Origin: Planctomycetota bacterium
Lineage (GTDB): Bacteria > Planctomycetota > Planctomycetia > Pirellulales > Pirellulaceae
Length of the DNA stretch: 36,091 bases
Reading direction: 5' to 3'
Assembly: GCA_026692885.1 (NCBI GenBank)
Contig: JAPLNJ010000414.1
Coordinates: forward strand, 1 to 36,091
The notes below the pieces were generated by a model. That model did no database searches. It saw only the letters and a program-made list of their open reading frames with translations, and was not told where the DNA came from. Positions within the stretch are counted from its first letter, which is position 1. Each line of letters opens with the position of its first letter. A program made the translations under genes and the position numbers. Below, in pieces: positions 1 through 9,142 of this stretch.

Positions 1-69
1 AGATCATCGTACGTGCCGCACGGATCGGGATTCCGCTGGAAGGGTTCCGGTGAAAGAAGTAATTATGGA

Positions 70-213
70 CCGCCTCGCCGGTGACAGATGCTTTTCTCGC
101 GCGAACGCATCGTTGTGGTAAACCACCTTCAAGGCTTCCAGCACGTGGCGGCACTCTTCCGGAAAGTGCCTCCAAACGGCCCGTTTCTGGCACGACGTGG
201 ACCTCGCCGCCTC
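70..213 (-). pseudogene. IS66-family transposase fragment
   Basis: Read on the minus strand, one frame gives a stretch beginning CQKRAVWRHFPEEC and continuing HVLEALKVVYHNDAFAREK then HLSP. This matches my memory of the central part of IS66-type transposases in planctomycetes (FPEEC...VLE.L..VY.NDA.AR...LSP). Upstream the frame is closed by a TGA near position 229, and after LSPARR the similarity stops, so only about 45 codons remain with no start. It is an insertion-sequence remnant, not a working gene. I see no terminal repeats. The rest of positions 1-400 holds no gene I can support. Confidence 0.45.
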
Positions 214-293
214 CGACGCTCACGGTCCCCGTTTCCCTCGTCAGCGACATCGTCGAAGTCCTGGTTATTGCGTGAGAAGTCGGTGCACAGACC

Positions 294-358
294 GAAAAGG
301 GGACATTCCGCTTTTCCAGCTCAAGACCCCATACGAAAAAGTAGCATGTCCCCTTTTC
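294..358. repeat. Inverted repeat with GGGGACA arms
   Basis: Two perfect 12-bp arms, GAAAAGGGGACA at 294-305 and its complement at 347-358, enclose 41 nt. Similar GGGGACA-type palindromes are scattered in many environmental genomes and are often linked to IS200/REP-type transposases; that link is inference here. It lies between the IS66 remnant and the end of the kinase operon. Confidence 0.6.
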
Positions 359-400
359 CACGCCCGCTCCTTTTCCACGTCCGCGAGACGCCCGCAATCC

Positions 401-1591
401 TTATTCACTATTCAAGCTCTGATCGCGTACCCCCGTCGCCGTACCCCCGTCGTCGGTTTTCAGGCACACCAAGAGCCGGATTCCAGAAGGAGCCAGGTTT
501 TCCACGGACACCGTCCCGCCGTACAGCGTCACAATGCGCTCGGCCAGGGGCGGGCCGAGGCCCAAAGCGTCCACGCCGATGAAGGATTCGGAGACGGCCA
601 GCAGATCAAAAAAACGCGGCAGCACCGCGGGCGGGATCGTCCCTCCCTGCGTCTCAATGAACACGCTGATTTCGCCCGGTGCCGTCGCTTCGGTCAACCG
701 CACCGTTGTGCCCGCGTGGGCAAACTTGATGGCGGTTTCCAGCAGCGATTGCAGCGCCCGAGCGAGATAATTCTGGGTTCCCCGCACCTGGCCGGAGTTC
801 GGTGGCGCGGGGGCAACTTGGACGCCGCGGGTTTCGGCCAGGGGACTGGCCGCAGCGCGGGCACTATTCAAGGCATCCCCCAACCGGCAGGACGGAGTTG
901 CACCGGTTTCGGCGTCTACACCGATCTTTGTTAGCAGCAGGGCGTCATCAATCAGCGTTATCAGGCGGCGCCGGCTGACGTCATACATTTTGGCCCAATC
1001 CGCAGTGTCTGGGTGTTCTTCATGGGTCATCAGGAGCAGTTCTACGGCTCCGCAAATGCCGCTGAGCGGGGTGCGAATCTCGTGCGAGATGAGGGTCAGG
1101 AAATCACTCTTGGCCTGGTCCAGGATGGCCAGTCGGGCGTTCGCCCGGGCGAGCTCCCGGGTGCGGTGCGCCACCAGCTCCTCCAAGTCCCGGCGCAGAC
1201 ACGCTAATTCCAGGTGCGTGCGCACCCGGGATTCAACCTCTTCCAGATGGAACGGCTTGGCGATATGGTCCACGCCGCCCGCGCTAAAGGCTTTGACCTT
1301 GTCAATCACGCCGTCCATGGCGCTGATGAAAATGACCGGTATCGCCTTCAAGGTGGCGTCCGCCTTCAACCGTCGACAGACCTCGTAGCCGTCCATTTCC
1401 GGCATGTTGATGTCGAGCAGGACGAGATCCGGCGGCTCGCTCCGGGCCGCCTGCAAGGCTCGTTCGCCGCTGGCCACCGGCCGCACGCGGAATCCCCGGT
1501 CCTGGAGCATGCCGATCAGTAATTCGAGGTTGGCGGGCAAGTCGTCCACGATCAACAAGTTGGGGGCGGGGAGGCTTGAAGGTGTCTTCAT
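401..1591 (-). CDS. Receiver-histidine kinase protein with degenerate ATPase domain
   Basis: A 396-residue cytoplasmic signalling protein. Residues 10-125 are a response-regulator receiver with the acidic pair D16/D17, phospho-acceptor D60 (LLDINMPEMDG) and K112. A coiled-coil linker follows (about 120-160), then a HisKA dimerisation domain with H170 in SHEIRTPLSG and a HATPase_c-like domain. The ATPase half looks degenerate: the N-box reads ETAIKFAH, where the usual Asn is missing, and the G-box reads GLGPPLAE. It could therefore be a phosphatase or phosphorelay partner rather than an active kinase. The ATG overlaps the last 4 nt of the upstream giant kinase gene (ATGA), so translation is probably coupled. 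The natural inference is phosphotransfer with that kinase. Signal and output are unknown. Confidence 0.85.
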   Translation of the reverse strand: MKTPSSLPAPNLLIVDDLPANLELLIGMLQDRGFRVRPVASGERALQAARSEPPDLVLLDINMPEMDGYEVCRRLKADATLKAIPVIFISAMDGVIDKVKAFSAGGVDHIAKPFHLEEVESRVRTHLELACLRRDLEELVAHRTRELARANARLAILDQAKSDFLTLISHEIRTPLSGICGAVELLLMTHEEHPDTADWAKMYDVSRRRLITLIDDALLLTKIGVDAETGATPSCRLGDALNSARAAASPLAETRGVQVAPAPPNSGQVRGTQNYLARALQSLLETAIKFAHAGTTVRLTEATAPGEISVFIETQGGTIPPAVLPRFFDLLAVSESFIGVDALGLGPPLAERIVTLYGGTVSVENLAPSGIRLLVCLKTDDGGTATGVRDQSLNSE

Positions 1592-4500
1592 ACGTTGGGG
1601 GGGTCCGCTGCGAGTAGTTCATGGAGGGTGGCGTAGTCAAAGCGTTTTACCAACTGTCGGAGCAGGCGGCCGAGGCGTTTATCATGGGTGGCGGCCTGTT
1701 CCACCAGGTTGAGCATCTGCTGGTAATCCGCGCGGCAAGTAGCTTCGCGCAACGCGGCTACGAGTTCAGCCGGCAACCGGCACATCTCCCCGGCGGTCAG
1801 ACGTTCCGCTACCGCTTCGTCGTGGACCGTGGCTGCCGCTTCCTGCGGGGCAACGTCAACGTAATCCACGCCGACGAGGTCCTTGATCCTATCCAGCAGG
1901 TCGGCGGTCTGCAACGGCTTGCTGATGAAGGCGTCGGCCCCTTCGGCAAACGCCCGCTGCTTGCTCTCGGTGAACGCACTGGCACTCAGGGCGATGATCT
2001 TCACCAGCGCGCCGTGCGCCGTGCGAATCCGCCGGGTCGCTTCGTAGCCGTCCATCCCCGGCATACGCAGGTCCATCAACACCAGCTGCGGTGCCCACTC
2101 CTGGCAGTGCGCCACGGCCTCCACGCCATCGACGGCGGTGCGGACTTCAAAGCCGACGGGAGCGAGTAGTTGCACCAGTAAGTCACGGTTTTCCGGCAGG
2201 TCATCCACGATTAACACCCGGCAGGCCGGCTGGCCCGGCAGGAGTCGCACTGAGCCGGGGCCCGCGGTACGTTCCGCCCCGGCGGCGGTGGCCTGCGCCC
2301 GGCTCACCCGCACGTCAAACCGGAAGGTGCTGCCCACTCCAACTTGGCTGGCGACTTCCAACTTGCCTCCCATGAGGCGGACGAACTCCTGGCTGATGGG
2401 CAGCCCCAACCCGGTGCCGCCGGTGACTTGCCGGCCACTGGAGGTCTGGAAGAAAGGCTCGAACAAGTGCGGCAGGTCCTCCGGGGCGATCCCCAGGCCA
2501 GTGTCCTCGATTTCGGCGTGCAAGCGCAGCGCCCCGTCTGGCTCCGGTTCGGAGCGTACCCGCAAGGTGATAGCCCCGCCGTTGGGCGTGAACTTCACGG
2601 CGTTGCCCAGCAGGTTGATGAGCACCTGGCGCAGCTTGGTTTCGTCAGCCAGGAGGTGCTGCGGCACCTCGCCTTGGCGCTCGACGTGGAAGCGCAGTTG
2701 CTTGGTTTGAGCGCGCAGGCGGAACATGCGTTCCAGATCCTCCAGCAAGCGGTACAGGTCAAAGGGAGCCAGGTTAAGCGTCACCCGGCCGGATTCAATG
2801 CGCGCCATCTCCAGGATGTCGTTGATGATCCGCAGCAGGTGCTCCCCGCTGCGCAGGATGGTGGTTACATACTCTGGATGACCGCGGCCGGAGCGTTCCG
2901 CGTCGCGCAACAGCAGTTGGGAGAAGCCGAGAATGGCGTTCATCGGCGTGCGGATTTCGTGGGACATGTTCGCCAGGAACCGGCTCTTGGCCAGGTTGGC
3001 GGCATCGGCGGCTTCCTTGGCCTGCCGCAGTTCCTCGGCGACCCGCCGCCGCTCGGTGATGTCTTCCTTGATCGCCACGTAATGGGTCAGCCAGCCCGCG
3101 TGGTCGCGGATCGGCGCGATGGCGGCAGACTCCCAGAACGGAGTCCCGTCCTTCCGTTGATTGCACAATTCGCCGCGCCAGATGTGGCCGGCCCGCAGCG
3201 TCTCCCACATTTGCACGAAGAACTCGCGCGGATGCTGGCCGGATTGGAGGAAGCGTAGGTTCTGGCCCAGCGCCTCGGCGGCGGTGTAGCCGGTTTGCAC
3301 GGTGAACTGCGGGTTCACGTATTCGATGGCGCCGGTGGTGTCGGTGATGACCACCGCCGTCGGGCTTTGCTCCACCGCGCTTTGCAGCTTGCGCAACTGC
3401 GTCTCGGCTTGGCGGCGTTTCGTGATGTCATGGTCCAGGCCGCAGTAGCCGCGCAGCTTCCCGGTGGCATCCCGGATGGGCACGCCGTTGGTTTCCACAA
3501 TCACCAGCCGACCATCCTTATGGCGGCACGTATTCTCCAGCCCGCAGATCGGTTCGCCACAAGTCATGACCGGCAGAATCAAGGACGCCACCCGCTCGGC
3601 TTCTTCCGGCGGCATGAAGTCAAACGGACTTCGGCCCAGAATTTCCTCCGGCGTGTAGCCCAAGAGGTCGCCGCATTGTGCGCTGGCGAAGGTATAGACG
3701 CCGCGTTCATCCACCTCCCAGACCCATCCGGGGATGGTTTCCACCAAGTCGCGGTGGCGTTGTTCGCTGGCCTGCAGGCTGGCCTCGGTCTGTCGGCGGC
3801 GGGCAATTTCCCGCGAGAGTTCGGCGGTGCGCTCGGCGACGCGCTGCTCCAGTTGGCGGTTGAGTTGGGAGAGTTCTTCCGCGAGCAGCTTGCGCTCGGT
3901 GATGTCCACCACAACTCCCGCCACCCGCACCGCCTGGCCGGTGCGATCTGTCGTGGTGACGTTGCCTTTGGCCAGCACCCAGTGGCAAGCCCCGTCCAGT
4001 AAACGGGCGCGATGTTCGCAATCGATAGGCACCGATTCCTCCTTCGTGCGGCGGAAGGCTTCGGCCACGAGGGCGCGGTCGTCGGGATGGATTTGTTCCG
4101 CCAGACTCGTCCGCGAGGAGAATGGCGTTTGGTCCTTGCCGCGCGAGAAGTCGGCGGCGTTTGAGGAATAGCTGATCGTGTCGGAGGCGATGTCCCATTC
4201 CCAGGTGATGGCCCGGCCCGCGTCGAGCGCCAGCTTCAACTGCGCTTCCCGCGCCCGGAGCGCCTGCTCCGCCTGCTTCTGCTCGGTGACATCCAGGACG
4301 ACGCCGATAATTCGCTTGCCTTCACCGGCGGTTTCCGGAAGCACCTGCCCCCGCGAGCTGATCCACCGCAACTCGCCGTCTGGCCGCAAAATGCGGAACA
4401 GCATTTCGTGCTCTTCGAGGCTCTCCATCTGGTGCGCATACTGGGCTTGGACCCACCCCAAATCGTCGGGATGGATGCGCGCCCAGTAAAAAGTCTGGAA

Positions 4501-7311
4501 GTCGCCGGTGAAGTTTTCCGGCAAGCCCCAGATCGCCGCCCACTCCGGCGACCACCGGACGCGCGGGTTCGTGAGGTCCACCTCCATGGTGCCGATGTGC
4601 CCGATCTGGAGGGCGAGCCGCTGTAGCCGCTCGCTTTCCTGGAGCGCCGTTTTCGCCTGCCTGGCCGCAGTGATGTTGCGCACCACGCAGGTCAGACCGG
4701 TGGGTGGTCCGTCTTCTACCCGGAAGGCGGTGACGTGTATATCGAACCACGCCTGGCCCTGCGGCATGTCAAGCCAGTACTCCGCCTGGGTGGTGGTGCT
4801 GGTTTCCAAAGTCCGCGTCAGCGCGCCCTTGACGATGCCCAGAGCCGGTTCGGGAAAGCCGATCTCCTCAAACCGCTGGCCGACAAAGAATTCCGGCGCG
4901 ACGAGCAACTTGGCGGTGGGCGGTTGATGGTATTCTTGAAAAACGAAGTTCCGGTCTAGCACGAAGACCAGATCGTCCAGGCTGGCGAGGAGGGCGCGCA
5001 TCTGCCCGGCGCTGGCCTGCAACTCTTCTTTGGCGTGCAAGCGGTGGAGGAGTCCGCCCAGCAGGCCCGTGACCGTCTCCAGCGCCATGCGGGCGGCGGG
5101 CGGCATTTCGTCCACCGTGTGCGAGGTCACGTTCAGCACCGCCAGCAAGCGGCCGACGTAGTGGACCGGGAAGAGCGACAGCGCCCGCAAACCCTCCTGC
5201 TCCTCAATGGTCGGGGCGGGACGCCCTTGCGTCCGGGCCTGACCGTAAAGAATCTTGCCTTCCCGTGCCCAGCGGGCGTTGGCGCTGTCCGCCGGGAAGT
5301 GAGACACGGCGGCGACGAAGTCCGCGGACAGCCCGGCGTGGCAGACCAGTTTTAGGTCGCCGCTGGGTTCCTCCGCCAGATAAATGCCGCCGGCGTCCAT
5401 GCCGCCGACCTGGATGGCCGTCTCCAGGCAGAGGCGCAAGGTAGCGGGCAAATCAGAGCTGCTGGCCAGGGCGAAGCCCAGCTTCCGGAGCATCTCGAAC
5501 CGCTCCTCGGCTTGACGCCGCTCGGTGATGTCGTGCATGAAGCCGAAGGCGTAAAGCACCTTGCCCGCGGCATCCCGCACGGTCCCGGCGCGCTCCCAAA
5601 GCGGGAAACGCCGCCCCGTGCGGTCGAAGGTCTCCAACTCGCCCTCCCAGCTTTCGCCCCGCGCCAGCTTGGGGGCAACCACCTGGTTCAGCACGGCCAG
5701 CGATTCGGGGGGATAAAGGTCGCGAAAGTTCAGGCGGCGGGCTTCTGCCAGCGAATAGCCGAACAACTTTTCGTGGGCGGGATTGATGTAGCTGAGTTCA
5801 CCGGCCAGATCGCTGATGGCGACGGCTTCCTCCGCCGATTCGACAATCGCCTTGAAGAGCTGCAACGCGTCTTCCGCCTGCCGGCGTTCGGTAAGATCGC
5901 GGGTGATGCCCTGGATGTGCGTCACCAGGCGGTGGTCGTCGGCGATGAGCGTGGTGGCGACTTCGACGGGGACGACGGAGCCGTCGCGGCGAAACATGTC
6001 CAGCTCGTAGGTTTGGCTGCGGACGGAGTCATCGCCGACAGCGAAAGCCGCCAGCCGGGGCGGCAGCAGCGTCGCCACCTTCTGGCAGCTTTCCGGCGTC
6101 AGCGTATCGGCCAGCGTATGCTGGCTGACCTCTTCCGGGGTAAAGCCGCGCAGCTTCATCACGGCCGGGCTGGTGTAGGTGAAACGCTGGGTGCGGAGGT
6201 CGAGCAGCCAGATGACGTCGCTGCCGTTTTCGGCGAGGAGCCGGTAGCGGGCTTCGCTTTCCCGTAATTTGGCTTCGGCCTGCCGGTGCTCGGTGATGTC
6301 CAGCGCGTAGGCCACCCGCGAAACGGGCTGGCCCGCGGCGTCCCGGATCGTCGTCACGTCCACCAGCACCGGGAAGGTGGAGCCGTCCTTGCGGCGGTGG
6401 ACGGTTTCAAAGGCCAGATGCCCAACTTCGTCAATGGCGTTGAGCCGTTCCCGCATCGCCGGCAGCGTTTCCGGCGGATAGATCGTGGTGATCGGCTGGC
6501 CGACCAGTTCCGCCGGCGTGTAACCGCGTTGCCGGGCGCAGAAGTCGTTGACTTCCAGGAAAGTGTTGGTTGCCACGTCGGTGTGTACCAGGGAAAACCC
6601 CGCCGTCGTGAAGACCTGCTGCCAGCGGCGGGTCTGCGCCTCCGCTTGTTGGTGCTCGGTGATGTCCCGGAGCACGCTCAGGAAGTGCGGGCCGGTCGCC
6701 AACTGGATGATCTCGGTGGACATCAGGCAGGTCCGGCGGGTGCCTGACTTGGTGCGGAAGACGGCCTCGAAGTCCACCACCCGGCCCTCACGGCACACCA
6801 GAGCCACATACCGGTCGCGCTCGCCCGGATCGGCCCACAAGCCCAGCTCCACCGTTGTTCGCCCCAGCAACTCCTCCGGCGCGTAGCCGCTGATGCGGGT
6901 GACGGCGTCGTTGATTTCCGTGATCCGGCTGTCGGGGGCGCTGGAGAGGATGAAGGCGTCCGGGCAGGAGCGGAAGGCCTTGGCGAACTTCTCCTCCGAG
7001 AGGTGCAGCGAGGCTTCGGTCTGTTTGCGGGCGGTGAGATAGCGCGCATTGGCGTCGGCCAGTGCCGTCTGCGACTGGCGCAGCTCCTCGTTCTGCATCT
7101 CCAACTCGATCTGGTGGACTTGCAGTTCGTAGAGCAACCGCTGGGTGGCCTCGGGCGAAAGGGGCGCGCGGTCTTCCGGCAACTGCGCGGCTTGCTCCCG
7201 AAAGGCCGCTTCGGCGCGTTGGCGCAGATGCGGCCCGGAGTTGGCGGTCGGCAGGGCGGTTGCCGCCGCCGCCGGGTCAGCCGGGGCTGGTTGGTCAGTC
7301 AAGGTGCTCAC
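1588..7311 (-). CDS. Giant multi-PAS/GAF hybrid histidine kinase
   Basis: About 1907 residues. I chose the GTG at 7311 because an AGGGAG ribosome-binding site sits 5 nt upstream; an ATG 42 nt further out lacks one. No membrane segment is seen, so it is probably cytoplasmic. After a coiled coil come roughly nine PAS/PAC modules, with one GAF domain after the fourth (about residues 605-760). They are joined by helical linkers rich in ERRQAE. The transmitter follows: HisKA with H1451 in MSHEIRTPMNAI, HATPase_c with LINLLGNAVKFT and GTGLGLPIS, then a receiver with D1747 in LMDLRMPGMDG. The last 90 residues form a helical HPt-like tail, but I see no conserved phospho-accepting His. Such kinases integrate several redox or small-molecule cues; the ligands cannot be read here. 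It is first in a two-gene operon with the overlapping receiver-kinase gene. Confidence 0.9.
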   Translation of the reverse strand: MSTLTDQPAPADPAAAATALPTANSGPHLRQRAEAAFREQAAQLPEDRAPLSPEATQRLLYELQVHQIELEMQNEELRQSQTALADANARYLTARKQTEASLHLSEEKFAKAFRSCPDAFILSSAPDSRITEINDAVTRISGYAPEELLGRTTVELGLWADPGERDRYVALVCREGRVVDFEAVFRTKSGTRRTCLMSTEIIQLATGPHFLSVLRDITEHQQAEAQTRRWQQVFTTAGFSLVHTDVATNTFLEVNDFCARQRGYTPAELVGQPITTIYPPETLPAMRERLNAIDEVGHLAFETVHRRKDGSTFPVLVDVTTIRDAAGQPVSRVAYALDITEHRQAEAKLRESEARYRLLAENGSDVIWLLDLRTQRFTYTSPAVMKLRGFTPEEVSQHTLADTLTPESCQKVATLLPPRLAAFAVGDDSVRSQTYELDMFRRDGSVVPVEVATTLIADDHRLVTHIQGITRDLTERRQAEDALQLFKAIVESAEEAVAISDLAGELSYINPAHEKLFGYSLAEARRLNFRDLYPPESLAVLNQVVAPKLARGESWEGELETFDRTGRRFPLWERAGTVRDAAGKVLYAFGFMHDITERRQAEERFEMLRKLGFALASSSDLPATLRLCLETAIQVGGMDAGGIYLAEEPSGDLKLVCHAGLSADFVAAVSHFPADSANARWAREGKILYGQARTQGRPAPTIEEQEGLRALSLFPVHYVGRLLAVLNVTSHTVDEMPPAARMALETVTGLLGGLLHRLHAKEELQASAGQMRALLASLDDLVFVLDRNFVFQEYHQPPTAKLLVAPEFFVGQRFEEIGFPEPALGIVKGALTRTLETSTTTQAEYWLDMPQGQAWFDIHVTAFRVEDGPPTGLTCVVRNITAARQAKTALQESERLQRLALQIGHIGTMEVDLTNPRVRWSPEWAAIWGLPENFTGDFQTFYWARIHPDDLGWVQAQYAHQMESLEEHEMLFRILRPDGELRWISSRGQVLPETAGEGKRIIGVVLDVTEQKQAEQALRAREAQLKLALDAGRAITWEWDIASDTISYSSNAADFSRGKDQTPFSSRTSLAEQIHPDDRALVAEAFRRTKEESVPIDCEHRARLLDGACHWVLAKGNVTTTDRTGQAVRVAGVVVDITERKLLAEELSQLNRQLEQRVAERTAELSREIARRRQTEASLQASEQRHRDLVETIPGWVWEVDERGVYTFASAQCGDLLGYTPEEILGRSPFDFMPPEEAERVASLILPVMTCGEPICGLENTCRHKDGRLVIVETNGVPIRDATGKLRGYCGLDHDITKRRQAETQLRKLQSAVEQSPTAVVITDTTGAIEYVNPQFTVQTGYTAAEALGQNLRFLQSGQHPREFFVQMWETLRAGHIWRGELCNQRKDGTPFWESAAIAPIRDHAGWLTHYVAIKEDITERRRVAEELRQAKEAADAANLAKSRFLANMSHEIRTPMNAILGFSQLLLRDAERSGRGHPEYVTTILRSGEHLLRIINDILEMARIESGRVTLNLAPFDLYRLLEDLERMFRLRAQTKQLRFHVERQGEVPQHLLADETKLRQVLINLLGNAVKFTPNGGAITLRVRSEPEPDGALRLHAEIEDTGLGIAPEDLPHLFEPFFQTSSGRQVTGGTGLGLPISQEFVRLMGGKLEVASQVGVGSTFRFDVRVSRAQATAAGAERTAGPGSVRLLPGQPACRVLIVDDLPENRDLLVQLLAPVGFEVRTAVDGVEAVAHCQEWAPQLVLMDLRMPGMDGYEATRRIRTAHGALVKIIALSASAFTESKQRAFAEGADAFISKPLQTADLLDRIKDLVGVDYVDVAPQEAAATVHDEAVAERLTAGEMCRLPAELVAALREATCRADYQQMLNLVEQAATHDKRLGRLLRQLVKRFDYATLHELLAADPPNV

Positions 7312-7476
7312 GATAACTCCCTGAAACAGTGGGGAACGGCAGGAACAAAGCAAGCTTCGGACGGGGTGATTTATATCTTGGCCCCATTACCACCCGCCGT
7401 GAAGGGGTCATCGCTTTTGTCTGGCTGTCGTGCTCAGTGTCCGAAACAGTCGTCATGCTCCGGAGGGCCGGCATTA

Positions 7477-7560
7477 TACAAGCACGACGCGCAAGCGAGT
7501 GGGTCTGATCTTCGCTTGCCAGGCCGCCGCGGACCCACTCGCTTGCGCGTCGTGCTTGTA
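7477..7560. repeat. 29-bp perfect inverted repeat (MITE-like)
   Basis: Arms 7477-7505 and 7532-7560 are perfect reverse complements of 29 nt, separated by 26 nt. The arm contains ACGACGCGCAAGCGAGTGGG. This is a strong cruciform or hairpin between the converging ends of regulatory regions. No ORF is enclosed, so it resembles a short non-autonomous repeat of the kind common in planctomycetes (inference). Confidence 0.75.
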
Positions 7561-7604
7561 TTTTTAGCCCTTGGCTGGCTACGAAGAGGTTCACAGCAGT
7601 GGTG

Positions 7605-7735
7605 CTAGTGCGCCGTCAAGGCTCAAGCTTGGGGTGACCGATGCGGTGGCGTAAGCTTCCAGCTTGCGTTTGACGCGATGAATCGAAAGGCAAGCAGGAT
7701 GCTTACTCCACTTTTTGGCCTTGAAGACGTACTAG
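7605..7735. repeat. 131-bp element with CTAGTGCG... imperfect terminal inverted repeats
   Basis: The left end CTAGTGCGCCGTCAAGGCT (7605-7623) and the complement of the right end (7717-7735) match at about 14 of 19 positions. Similar ends occur at 20381-20398 and 32316-32420 in this window, suggesting one family of small non-autonomous elements. It lies directly downstream of the NtrC-type gene. Together with the palindrome at 7477 it fills the 432-nt gap between kinase operons, in which I see no gene. Confidence 0.5.
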
Positions 7736-7743
7736 GCGGATCT

Positions 7744-9129
7744 TCACAGCCCGTACTTGCGCAGCAGGGCGTGCAGGTTGGGCCGCTTGATGCCGATCTC
7801 CTCGGCAGCCCGACTCACGTTGTCGTCGTTCCGCCGCAGGACCTCGGTCAGGAACCGCCGCTCGAGATCTGCGACGGCCGCATCCAGGACTTGCTGCTTG
7901 AGTTGCTTGAACTCCTCCCACGTATGCGGTAACTGGGTCACCGTGCCCGCCACCGCCGCTTGGCGAATCTCGGCCGGGAGTTGGGGCAGTTCGATCCGCG
8001 GGCCGTCGCAGAGAATGGCCATCCGCTCGACGACGTTTCGCAACTCGCGGATGTTGCCGGGCCAGGCATAACTCTCCAGCTGGGCCATCGCCTCTTGGGT
8101 GAACCCCTTGACCGGCGTTTCCAATTTCTTGCAGAACCGGTCCAGGAAGATGCAGGCCAGCAAGGGGATGTCGCCGCGCCGTTCACGCAACGGTGGCAGG
8201 AAGATCGGCACGACGTTCAGCCGGTAGTACAGATCCTCGCGGAAGGATCCTGCCTTGACCAGGTCCTGCAGCTGGCGGTTCGTGGCGGCGATCAGACGGA
8301 TATCGATCTCCCGCTCGGCCGTATCGCCGACTTTCCTGACCTGCTTGCTTTCCAGCACGCGCAGCAGTTTACCCTGGGTTTCCAGCGTCAGGTTGGCGAC
8401 TTCGTCCAGGAACAAGGTCCCCTTGCTGGCGGCCTCGAACAGACCCTGCTTGGTCGCGATGGCCCCGGAGAACGAGCCTTTGACGTGGCCGAACAGTTCG
8501 CTTTCCAGCAGGGTCGGAGCCAAGGCGCTGCAGTCGCAGGCCAACAGCGGCGCGTTTTGGCGGCGGCTGAGCCGGTGGATGGCCCGCACCAACATCTCCT
8601 TGCCCGTGCCGCTTTCGCCCGTGACCAGAACCGTACCATCGGTCGGCGCCACACGTTTTACCAGGCCGAAGACGTGCTCCATCGGCCGGCTCTCGCCGAT
8701 GATCCCTTCGAAGCCGCGATTCAGTTCCAGCTCTCGCCGCAGCTCGGCGTTCTCACGAATCAACGTCGAGTGTTCCCACACCTTCTGCATGACCAGCTTC
8801 AGTTGAGCGGGAGAAAACGGCTTGCTCAAGTAATCGGTGGCGCCCTGCTTCATAGCCTCCACGGCGGTTTCGACGGTGGAATTCCCGGTGATGATCACCA
8901 CCTCGGAGGAGACGCCCGAAGCCTTGATGCGGGCGAGCAGCTCCAGACCGTGGATACCAGGGAGCATCAGGTCGAGAAAGATCACGTCGAAGCCGCCGGA
9001 CAACGCCGCCTGCAGGCCGGCTTGCGGATCCTGATAGACCTCGATCGCGTGGCCATCGGGACCGAGGATGCGTTTGATACTCAGGCCAATGACAGCTTCG
9101 TCGTCGATGACCAGGAGGCGTTGTGGCAT
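7744..9129 (-). CDS. NtrC-family sigma54-dependent response regulator
   Basis: A 461-residue transcriptional activator. Receiver, residues 1-120: D9/D10, phospho-acceptor D53 (FLDLMLPG) and K103. Sigma54-interacting AAA+ domain, about 140-375: Walker A GESGTGKE at 171-178, Walker B GTLFLDEV around 237-244, sensor motif RLIAATNR and the WPGNIREL segment. The C-terminal Fis-type helix-turn-helix reads NVSRAAEEIGIKRPNLHALL. The sigma54-contact loop reads GSFSGA (218-223) instead of the usual GAFTGA, a conservative but notable change. It begins 13 nt after the Cache histidine kinase, its likely phospho-donor. A near-consensus sigma54 promoter stands just across the divergent intergenic region before the hydrogenase genes, so it probably activates that operon (inference). 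Confidence 0.93.
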   Translation of the reverse strand: MPQRLLVIDDEAVIGLSIKRILGPDGHAIEVYQDPQAGLQAALSGGFDVIFLDLMLPGIHGLELLARIKASGVSSEVVIITGNSTVETAVEAMKQGATDYLSKPFSPAQLKLVMQKVWEHSTLIRENAELRRELELNRGFEGIIGESRPMEHVFGLVKRVAPTDGTVLVTGESGTGKEMLVRAIHRLSRRQNAPLLACDCSALAPTLLESELFGHVKGSFSGAIATKQGLFEAASKGTLFLDEVANLTLETQGKLLRVLESKQVRKVGDTAEREIDIRLIAATNRQLQDLVKAGSFREDLYYRLNVVPIFLPPLRERRGDIPLLACIFLDRFCKKLETPVKGFTQEAMAQLESYAWPGNIRELRNVVERMAILCDGPRIELPQLPAEIRQAAVAGTVTQLPHTWEEFKQLKQQVLDAAVADLERRFLTEVLRRNDDNVSRAAEEIGIKRPNLHALLRKYGL

Positions 9130-9142
9130 AGCTTGGCCTTTC

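Noticed and set aside
7312..7743. Rho-independent terminator formed by the 29-bp palindrome
   Set aside because: The arms are long and perfect but no T-tract follows on either strand, and it resembles other dispersed elements in the window.
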